Assembly: GCA_003250275.1 (NCBI GenBank)
Contig: QKGW01000303.1
Coordinates: 1-5,395 of the forward strand
Source: Alphaproteobacteria bacterium
GTDB taxonomy: Bacteria; Pseudomonadota; Alphaproteobacteria; Rhodospirillales; Rhodospirillaceae
DNA length: 5,395 nt
Direction: 5' to 3'
Within the stretch, counting starts at the first letter, position 1; every line of letters starts with the position of its first letter. Below the pieces are notes generated by a model. That model was not told the origin of the DNA and ran no database searches. It saw nothing but the letters and a program-made list of their open reading frames with translations. This document shows, in pieces, positions 1 to 4,390 of this stretch. The position numbers were made by a program, and so were the translations under genes.

Positions 1-144
1 GTCGTACGCGCTGAAATTCGCGCGACCCGCTTCCGCCATCACCTTCGTGATCGCAGCCGTCAGCGTCGTCTTGCCGTGGTCAACGTGGCCGATCGTGCCG
101 ATGTTGCAGTGCGGCTTATTCCGCTCGAACTTTTCCTTGGACAT
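1..144 (-). CDS. tuf: Elongation factor Tu, N-terminal fragment (3' part outside window)
   Basis: EF-Tu is the cytoplasmic GTPase that delivers aminoacyl-tRNA to the ribosome. Only the first 48 codons are visible, and the gene runs off the left edge in an open frame. The translation begins MSKEKFERNKPHCNIGTIGH and carries the G1/P-loop GHVDHGKT at residues 19-26, which is diagnostic for EF-Tu. The start is fixed because the canonical EF-Tu N-terminus begins at this ATG. The Shine-Dalgarno is unexpectedly poor: only a short GGA lies near the start, in the stretch ATTGGATTTGACGTC, with no AGGAGG-like run. The gene lies 142 bases downstream of tRNA-Gly on the same strand and is probably cotranscribed with tRNA-Tyr and tRNA-Gly from the promoter at 605-632, as in the known tRNA-tufB type of operon. 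Many alphaproteobacteria carry two tuf copies. Which copy this is cannot be told here. Confidence 0.97.
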   Translation of the reverse strand, partial: MSKEKFERNKPHCNIGTIGHVDHGKTTLTAAITKVMAEAGRANFSAYD

Positions 145-286
145 GACGTCAAATCCAATGTTTGCGGTGTTGGTGAATGGGGAACGAGGAGGAACCACCC
201 GCCCCGCCCCGGATTTTCGCCGTCCGGGACCGCCCGATAGTAACCTCGGAGCATCCGTCCGTACACACCCCGTCGCGCCGGTAACT

Positions 287-360
287 TGGAGCGGGTGAAG
301 GGAATCGAACCCTCACAACCAGCTTGGAAGGCTGGGGCTCTACCATTGAGCTACACCCGC
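287..360 (-). tRNA. tRNA-Gly (anticodon TCC), CCA encoded
   Basis: Read on the minus strand, this folds as a full cloverleaf. The acceptor stem is GCGGGTG (354-360) with CACCCGC (291-297), the D-arm is GCTC/GAGC, and the anticodon stem CCAGC/GCTGG encloses the loop CTTCCAA (anticodon TCC). The T-arm contains TTCGATT. The discriminator is T (290) and the 3' CCA is encoded at 287-289. The length is 74 nt with CCA. It lies between tRNA-Tyr and tuf, in the order known from tRNA-tuf operons, so it is probably released by processing of the same primary transcript. No tRNA-Thr follows it, unlike in the enterobacterial thrU-tyrU-glyT-thrT-tufB unit. Confidence 0.97.
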
Positions 361-449
361 ACACTTCCCCCGCCCAGGACCCGACGCCGGAGCACCAACG
401 CGACTGGCGCACGAAAACACGCCCTGGCGCGAACTGCCTGAACCGCGGG

Positions 450-535
450 TGGTGGAGGGGGTAGGATTCGAACCTACGTAGACATACGTCGGCAGATTTA
501 CAGTCTGCTGCCATTGACCGCTCGGCCACCCCTCC
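450..535 (-). tRNA. tRNA-Tyr (anticodon GTA), CCA encoded
   Basis: This is a minus-strand class II tRNA of 86 nt including CCA. The acceptor stem GGAGGGG pairs with CCCCTCC. The anticodon stem GCAGA/TCTGC encloses CTGTAAA, giving anticodon GTA (Tyr). A long variable arm with the short stem GAC/GTC follows, as expected for bacterial tRNA-Tyr. The T-stem GTAGG/CCTAC encloses TTCGAAT. The discriminator is A (453) and CCA is encoded at 450-452. It is the first gene after the promoter at 605-632, about 64 nt downstream of the predicted transcription start. The 89-nt spacer to tRNA-Gly contains no further gene that I can see. Confidence 0.97.
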
Positions 536-556
536 GCACCACGCCACTCGGCGGGT

Positions 557-585
557 CGTCCAGGACGCGTCCAGTCCGTGCGGAC
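557..585 (-). other. Cluster of overlapping inverted repeats in the tRNA-tuf leader
   Basis: Within the predicted leader upstream of tRNA-Tyr, plus-strand CGTCC (557-561), GGACG (563-567), CGTCC (568-572), GTCCG (574-578) and CGGAC (581-585) follow one another almost without spacers. GGACGCGTCC (563-572) is a perfect 10-bp palindrome. CGTCCAG is directly repeated at 557-563 and 568-574 with an 11-base period. Several pairings exclude one another. This may be a processing or regulatory leader structure, or it may be chance in GC-rich DNA. No function is assigned. Confidence 0.35.
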
Positions 586-604
586 CGGTGCGTTGGAGTG
601 CGCA

Positions 605-632
605 AATATGAGCATTTCCCGTCCCGTGTCAA
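605..632 (-). promoter_or_regulatory. Probable sigma-70-type promoter of the tRNA-Tyr/tRNA-Gly/tuf operon
   Basis: On the minus strand a perfect -35 hexamer TTGACA (632-627) is followed after 16 bases by CATATT (610-605), a 4/6 match to TATAAT. An alternative -10 is TATTTG at an 18-base spacing. The bases after the -10 (TGCGCACTC) form a GC-rich discriminator, as is typical of stable-RNA promoters under stringent (ppGpp) control. Transcription would start near the A at about 599. The position, immediately ahead of tRNA-Tyr, supports the call. Promoter strength and control are inferred. Confidence 0.7.
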
Positions 633-744
633 CAGCAAAGTCGGCGTGCCCGGAATTCTCGCGCGGCCGTCCGGCTTCGTGCTAAAACAACGCGGCCGGA
701 ACCGCGTCGGGCCGGTTCGCGCCGAGAAAGGCGCGGTAGAAAAT

Positions 745-749
745 GGGAG
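745..749 (+). promoter_or_regulatory. Ribosome binding site that favours the 755 start of rlmB
   Basis: GGGAG lies 5 bases before the ATG at 755, a good Shine-Dalgarno and spacing. The in-frame ATG at 743 has only AAAGG at 728-731, 11 bases away, and itself overlaps this GGGAG. The 755 start is therefore preferred, although 743 cannot be excluded. Confidence 0.6.
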
Positions 750-754
750 TTTCC

Positions 755-1573
755 ATGTCGCGTTTCAAGTCTCGCCGTGAGCCGGCGCAGCGCCAGTCCC
801 GCCAGCAGGAAAGCCGCGGCCGCGAGCGCCGCTCGGGCGGTTCGGAAATCTGGATCCACGGCCTGCACGCGGTCGCCGCCGCCCTCCTCAACCCGGAGCG
901 CCGCCCCAAGCGCCTGCTCCTCACCCAGGAGGCCTTCGAGGCGCTGCAGCAGGTCCTCGCCGACACGCCGCACGCGATCACCCCCGCCCCCGCCGAACGC
1001 CGCGACATCGAGGCGGTGCTCGGGCCGGGGCCGGTGCACCAGGGCGCCGCGATGCTGTGCGCGCCGCTGCCGGGCGCGCAGGTCGAGGACATCCCCGACG
1101 CCCCCGCCGACGGCGGCCCGATGCCGAAGCGCGCGCTCGTCGTCGCGCTCGATCAGGTCACCGACCCGCACAACATCGGCGCGGTGCTGCGCTCTGCGGC
1201 GGCGTTCGGCGCGCTCGCGGTGCTGGTGCCCGACCGCCATGCCCCCGAGGAAACCGGCACGATCGCCAAGGCCGCGTGCGGCGCATTGGAAACCGTGCCG
1301 CTGGTGCGCGCGCCGAATTTCGCCCGCGCCCTCGATTCGCTCAAGCAGCAGGGCTACTGGTGCGTCGGCCTCGACGGCAGCGCCGACAAGACCCTCGGCG
1401 AGCAGGATCTCCCCGACAAGCTGGTGCTGGTGCTCGGCGCGGAAGGCGCGGGCCTCCGCCGCCTCAGTCTCGAAGCCTGCGACTTCACCGCGCGCCTGCC
1501 GATCCGCCCGGCGATGGAGAGCCTCAACGTCTCCAACGCCGCCGCGATCGCGCTCTACGCGCTGCTGACCTAA
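755..1573 (+). CDS. rlmB: 23S rRNA (guanosine-2'-O-)-methyltransferase RlmB, TrmH/SpoU family
   Basis: This is a 272-residue SAM-dependent methyltransferase of the SPOUT (SpoU/TrmH) class. RlmB methylates the 2'-OH of G2251 (E. coli numbering) in the 23S rRNA P-loop. From the 755 start, a basic, probably disordered Arg-rich tail (about 1-30) precedes the small L30e-like substrate-binding domain, which opens with IHGLHAV at about 34-40. The SPOUT domain carries all three family motifs: DPHNIGAVLRS (137-147, with N140 and R146), LGAEGAGLRRL (227-237, with E230) and MESLNVSNAAAIA (254-266), which forms the trefoil knot and SAM pocket. E. coli RlmB has 243 residues, so the extra length here is mostly the N-terminal tail. 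An in-frame ATG at 743 would add MGVS. The gene diverges from the tRNA-tuf unit, and I see no convincing promoter of its own. Its stop codon overlaps that of rbsK. RlmB is favoured over other TrmH-like paralogues because of the HGLHAV domain start and the overall length. Confidence 0.92.
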   Translation: MSRFKSRREPAQRQSRQQESRGRERRSGGSEIWIHGLHAVAAALLNPERRPKRLLLTQEAFEALQQVLADTPHAITPAPAERRDIEAVLGPGPVHQGAAMLCAPLPGAQVEDIPDAPADGGPMPKRALVVALDQVTDPHNIGAVLRSAAAFGALAVLVPDRHAPEETGTIAKAACGALETVPLVRAPNFARALDSLKQQGYWCVGLDGSADKTLGEQDLPDKLVLVLGAEGAGLRRLSLEACDFTARLPIRPAMESLNVSNAAAIALYALLT

Positions 1574-2502
1574 ATCGGCTCCGCCGGAGCCAATTCGCCG
1601 ACGCGCGCCGCCACCGCGTTGCGCGTCGGCAGGCTCGGCTGCGCGCCGGGCGCGAGGCACGCGAGCGCCGCGGCCACCGAGGCCCAGCGCATCGCCACGG
1701 CGAGGCCGTCGCCCGCCGCGAGCCGCGCCGCGAGCCAGCCGACGAAGCAATCGCCCGCCGCGGTGGTGTCGACCGGCCGCACCGGCAGCGCGCCGATCCG
1801 CCACGCCTCGCCGGGCGCGAACGCCGCCGCGCCGTCGCCGCCCAGGGTGACGACGCAGGCGATTCCGGCGCGCGCCGAGATCGCCGCCGCCGCCGCGAGC
1901 GATCCGAGCGGCGCGTCGCCGACGTAACGCGCGATCGCCATCGCCTCGGTCTCGTTGACCACGAGCACGTCGATCCCGACCAGCACGTCGGGCGGCACCG
2001 GGGCGGCGGGCGCGAGGTTGAGCACCACCCGCGCGCCGTTCCGCCGCGCGCGCCGCGCCAGATCCCAGTTCTCGGCGGGCGTCACCTCCATCTGCAACAG
2101 CACGGTGACCGCCGGAGTCAGCCGCGCGTCGGCGACGTCGGCGGCACGGGCGTGCAGGTTCGCGCCGCCCGACACCATGATCTGGTTCGCCCCCGCCCGG
2201 TCGACGCCGATCGCGGCGCAGCCGGTCGGCGCGTCGATGCGGCGCACGTCCTCCACCGCCACCCCGGCATCGACGAGCGACGCCGCGAGCAGGTCGCCGA
2301 AGCCGTCGCGCCCGAGGCACCCCGCCATCCGCACCGTGGCGCCCGCGCGCGCCGCCGCGACCGCCTGGTTCGCGCCCTTGCCGCCGGGATAGACCGCGTG
2401 ATCGGGGCCGATCACCGTCTCGCCAGGCGCGGGCAGGCGGTCGAGGGCGAACACCAGATCGGCGTTCATCGAGCCGAACACCAGGACTTCCGGCGACGTC
2501 AT
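1570..2502 (-). CDS. rbsK: Ribokinase, PfkB-family sugar kinase
   Basis: This 310-residue protein has the usual ribokinase length. The family phosphorylates D-ribose at O5 with ATP in the cytoplasm. The N-terminus holds the substrate-site pattern GSMNADLVF (10-18, N13 and D15) and PfkB signature 1, GGKGANQ (40-46). The phosphate/Mg-linked motif NETE is at 183-186. Signature 2, DTTAAGDCFVG (245-255), contains the catalytic base D251. The first Gly of the usual DTTGAGD is Ala here, a variant I recall from other ribokinases. The start at 2502 is chosen because it overlaps the rpiB stop as ATGA and has GGAG 8 bases upstream (2511-2514). An upstream in-frame ATG (2691) would lie deep inside rpiB and adds an unrelated Arg-rich tail. 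It is the last gene of the TRAP operon. Pairing with RpiB fits conversion of ribose to ribose-5-P and then ribulose-5-P. Another pentose or deoxyribose is possible. Confidence 0.88.
   Translation of the reverse strand: MTSPEVLVFGSMNADLVFALDRLPAPGETVIGPDHAVYPGGKGANQAVAAARAGATVRMAGCLGRDGFGDLLAASLVDAGVAVEDVRRIDAPTGCAAIGVDRAGANQIMVSGGANLHARAADVADARLTPAVTVLLQMEVTPAENWDLARRARRNGARVVLNLAPAAPVPPDVLVGIDVLVVNETEAMAIARYVGDAPLGSLAAAAAISARAGIACVVTLGGDGAAAFAPGEAWRIGALPVRPVDTTAAGDCFVGWLAARLAAGDGLAVAMRWASVAAALACLAPGAQPSLPTRNAVAARVGELAPAEPI
1577..1591. terminator. Possible bidirectional hairpin at the rlmB/rbsK tail-to-tail junction
   Basis: GGCTCCGCCGGAGCC is a perfect inverted repeat that would form a 6-bp stem with a 3-nt loop in either strand's RNA. 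Short flanking A/T pairs (1573-1575 with 1593-1595) could extend it across one mismatch. It lies 4 bases after the rlmB stop and inside the last codons of rbsK. There is no real T-run on either side (CAATTCG on plus, GATTTAGG on minus), so intrinsic termination is only a suggestion. Confidence 0.35.
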
Positions 2503-2960
2503 AGGCGCTTCTCCAGTTCGCCGAGCTTGGCGACGCGGCGGCGGTATTCCTCGGTGTCGGCGAACTCGGCGTCGAGGAACGCCTTCAACAGGTCGCGCGC
2601 GAGCCACGGCCCGACGATCTGCGCTCCGATGCACATCACGTTGACGTCGTCGTGCTCGACCGACTGGTGCGCCGAGTGGACGTCGTGGCACACCGCGGCG
2701 CGGATGCCCTTGATCTTGTTGGCGGCGATCGACGCGCCGACGCCGGTGCCGCAGACCATCACGCCGCGCTTCGCCCCGCCTTCGAGGATGACGCGGCAGA
2801 GCGCCGCGCCGATGTCGGGGAAGTCGACCGGATTGCAGTCGAACGAGCCGATGTCGACGACCTCGTAGCCGAACTCGCGGATCGCCGCGATCACCTCGGC
2901 CTTGAGCCCGAAGCCCGCGTGGTCGGAACCGATGACGATGGTCTTGCTCGGGTTGGCCAT
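2499..2960 (-). CDS. rpiB: Ribose-5-phosphate isomerase B (RpiB/LacA/LacB family)
   Basis: This 153-residue protein is full length for RpiB, which interconverts ribose-5-P and ribulose-5-P in the cytoplasm. The N-terminal IGSDHAGFGLK (10-20) supplies the D13-H14 substrate contacts. VMVCGTGVGASIAANK (67-82) carries the catalytic-type Cys70, corresponding to C66 of E. coli RpiB. GIRAAVCHD (85-93) and the following SAH (96-98) complete the family pattern, and the C-terminal Arg cluster YRRRV (139-143) probably binds phosphate. One oddity is IGAQIVG (111-117), where Gln114 replaces the Arg often seen in this G-x-R position. A shifted sugar-phosphate specificity cannot be excluded. AGGAG (2970-2974) sits 9 bases before the ATG, inside the end of the dehydrogenase gene, from which rpiB is separated by 3 bases. 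Its own stop overlaps the rbsK start (ATGA), so the kinase and isomerase are probably translated together. Confidence 0.92.
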   Translation of the reverse strand: MANPSKTIVIGSDHAGFGLKAEVIAAIREFGYEVVDIGSFDCNPVDFPDIGAALCRVILEGGAKRGVMVCGTGVGASIAANKIKGIRAAVCHDVHSAHQSVEHDDVNVMCIGAQIVGPWLARDLLKAFLDAEFADTEEYRRRVAKLGELEKRL

Positions 2961-2963
2961 GAT

Positions 2964-3884
2964 TTACCGCTCCTGGTTGGTCATCCGCTCAATCGTGCGG
3001 AACAGCGCCTGGTTGCCGTTGCCGCCCTCGCCATGGGCGCGCGCCTCGAGGTAGAGCGAGGTCGCGAGCGCAAGTCCGGTAAGCGGCAGGCCCTTCTCGA
3101 ACGCCGCCTCGCCCGCGAGCCGGAGGTCCTTGAGGTGGAGATCGATGCGGAACCCGGCGGAGGTGTCGTTGGCGAGCACCTGCGGTCCGAGGTTTTCGAG
3201 CATCCACGAGCCCGCCGCGCCGCCCATCAGCACCTCGCGCAGCAATGCGAGGTCGCCGTCGAAGGCGCGGCAGAGGGAGAACGCCTCGCACATCGCCTGG
3301 ATGTGGCTCGCCGCCATCAGCTGGTTGCACATCTTGAACACCTGGCCCATGCCGCTTTCGCCGACGCGGCGGATGGTGGTGCCCATCGCCTCCAGCACCG
3401 GCAGCGCGCGATCGAACGCCGCCGCGTCGCCGCCGACCATGATCGACAGGGTGCCCGCAATCGCGCCCTTCATCCCGCCGCTCACCGGCGCGTCGAGCAG
3501 GGCGACGCCGCGCGCGGCGAGGCCTTCGGCCATTTCGCGCACCGCGCTCGCGCTGATCGTGCTCATGTCGACGACCACGGTACCGGACTTCAGCGCCGCG
3601 CCGATGCCACCCTTGCCGAACAGCACGGCGCGCACGTTCGGGGTGTCGGGCAGCATGGTGATGACGAAATCCGCGCCCTCCACCGCCTGGGCCGCGTCGG
3701 CGGCGATGGCGATGCCTTCCGCCGCGAGATCGGCGACCGCCTCGGGCCGCGCGTCGGTGGCGACCACCGGCAGGCCCGCCTTGTGGAGATTGCGGATCAT
3801 CGGCGCGCCCATCACCCCGGCGCCGATGAAGGCGATGCGGACCGGCCGCGCCGCAGGTTTCGTGGGGTTGGATTGAACGGTCAT
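2964..3884 (-). CDS. NAD(P)-dependent beta-hydroxyacid dehydrogenase (3-hydroxyisobutyrate / tartronate semialdehyde reductase-like)
   Basis: This 306-residue protein belongs to the beta-hydroxyacid dehydrogenase family (HIBADH, GarR/GlxR, LtnD). An N-terminal Rossmann fold starts with FIGAGVMG (19-26, GxGxxG) and continues with MLPDTPNV (77-84) and MSTIS (107-111). The substrate-binding DAPVSGG is at 131-137. The all-alpha C-terminal domain carries catalytic Lys184 in GQVFKMCNQ (180-188). The residues after the Lys read C-N-Q, as in GarR-type tartronate semialdehyde reductases, rather than the C-N-N of classical HIBADH. LHLKDL (249-254) resembles GarR LHIKDL, with K252 and D253. The C-terminal GNGNQALF (288-295) replaces the frequent D-x-S-A-L pattern. 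The exact substrate is therefore open: a four- or three-carbon hydroxy acid or semialdehyde is plausible. The start overlaps the dctQ stop (ATGA), with GGGAGG 6 bases upstream (3891-3896). It is the central enzyme gene of the TRAP operon. Confidence 0.85.
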   Translation of the reverse strand: MTVQSNPTKPAARPVRIAFIGAGVMGAPMIRNLHKAGLPVVATDARPEAVADLAAEGIAIAADAAQAVEGADFVITMLPDTPNVRAVLFGKGGIGAALKSGTVVVDMSTISASAVREMAEGLAARGVALLDAPVSGGMKGAIAGTLSIMVGGDAAAFDRALPVLEAMGTTIRRVGESGMGQVFKMCNQLMAASHIQAMCEAFSLCRAFDGDLALLREVLMGGAAGSWMLENLGPQVLANDTSAGFRIDLHLKDLRLAGEAAFEKGLPLTGLALATSLYLEARAHGEGGNGNQALFRTIERMTNQER

Positions 3885-4390
3885 TCTCGGCCTCCCTCGT
3901 CGTGGGGCCGCGCCCGGCATTCCGCGAGGCGGCGGTCCAGGATGAACACGATCCCGGCGAACCCGGCGAGCGGGATCGCGGCATAGATGTAGCCGACCGG
4001 GACGTGCAAAAGCGGGCTGAACTGGTGCATTCCGTCGCGGGCGTAGGCGACGCCCTCGACCAGCAGCAGCAGCAGGAAAACCAGGCACAGCGCGTCGATG
4101 ATCCACCGCCCCACCACCTGGGCGCGCGGCGGCATCGCGTCGAGCAGCACCGGTGTGGCGAGGTGGACGTTGGCGCGGAACACCAGCGCGGTGCCGGTGA
4201 AGACGATGATGCTGAAGCCGTAGACGACGAGATCGTCGAGCGGCAGGAAGGTGGTGTCGAACACCGAGCGCAGCACCACCTGGACGAACACGCTCAAAGC
4301 CATCGCCACCAGGGCGGTGCACATCAGCGCCGCGCAGAGTGCGGAGAGCGCGCGGGCGGCGGTCGAGATCACCAGGGTAAGCGCGCGCAT
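3881..4390 (-). CDS. dctQ: TRAP transporter small membrane subunit, DctQ family
   Basis: This 169-residue inner-membrane protein is the size expected for DctQ, the small four-helix subunit of tripartite ATP-independent periplasmic transporters, which pairs with DctM and helps couple the solute-binding protein to the channel. Hydrophobic segments lie at about 15-41, 54-71, 95-116 and 132-152. A charged stretch between the first two helices (RSVFDTTFLPLDDL) and the following FTGTALVFRANVHL (64-77) match the DctQ pattern of W/D-E-x-x and R-x-x-x-H-x. The tail is short and charged (RRLAECRARPHDEGGRE). Its ATG shares one base with the dctM stop (TGATG), with GGAGG 6 bases upstream (4397-4401). Its stop overlaps the dehydrogenase start. 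Identification rests on topology, length and neighbour, because DctQ sequences are poorly conserved. Confidence 0.88.
   Translation of the reverse strand: MRALTLVISTAARALSALCAALMCTALVAMALSVFVQVVLRSVFDTTFLPLDDLVVYGFSIIVFTGTALVFRANVHLATPVLLDAMPPRAQVVGRWIIDALCLVFLLLLLVEGVAYARDGMHQFSPLLHVPVGYIYAAIPLAGFAGIVFILDRRLAECRARPHDEGGRE

Noticed and set aside
208..228. Weak inverted repeat CCCGG/CCGGG between tRNA-Gly and tuf as a terminator
   Set aside because: The stem is only 5 bp with an 11-base loop and there is no T-run. A terminator here would also conflict with cotranscription of tuf.
47..615. Small open frames over the tRNA genes and tuf leader
   Set aside because: They overlap two clear tRNAs on one or the other strand, lack ribosome binding sites and give no recognisable protein.
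681..690. Possible -10 element GCTAAAAC for rlmB
   Set aside because: No acceptable -35 lies at 16-18 bases upstream. I could not define an rlmB promoter with confidence.
690..707. Hairpin ACGCGG-N6-CCGCGT upstream of rlmB
   Set aside because: The 6-bp stem lies in GC-rich intergenic DNA with no T-run, known motif or supporting partner sequence. Such stems are expected by chance here.
629..2320. 563-codon minus-strand open frame opposite rlmB
   Set aside because: The translation is dominated by Arg, Gly and Ala repeats typical of a shadow of high-GC coding DNA. It overlaps two well-supported genes and runs across the tRNA operon promoter.
2503..2691. Longer rbsK with an upstream start at 2691
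   Set aside because: The extra 63 residues are out of frame with rpiB but inside its coding region and resemble nothing in ribokinases. The ATGA overlap and GGAG before 2502 fit the normal family N-terminus.
1057..2868. 603-codon plus-strand open frame across rlmB, rbsK and rpiB
   Set aside because: It is antisense to rbsK/rpiB and out of frame with rlmB. Its composition is Arg/Ala/His-rich low complexity, as expected from GC-rich shadow frames, and it contains no recognisable domain.
2652..3986. 444-codon plus-strand open frame opposite rpiB and the dehydrogenase
   Set aside because: It is fully antisense to two genes with intact catalytic motifs. Its His/Arg/Ala-rich sequence has no domain signature.
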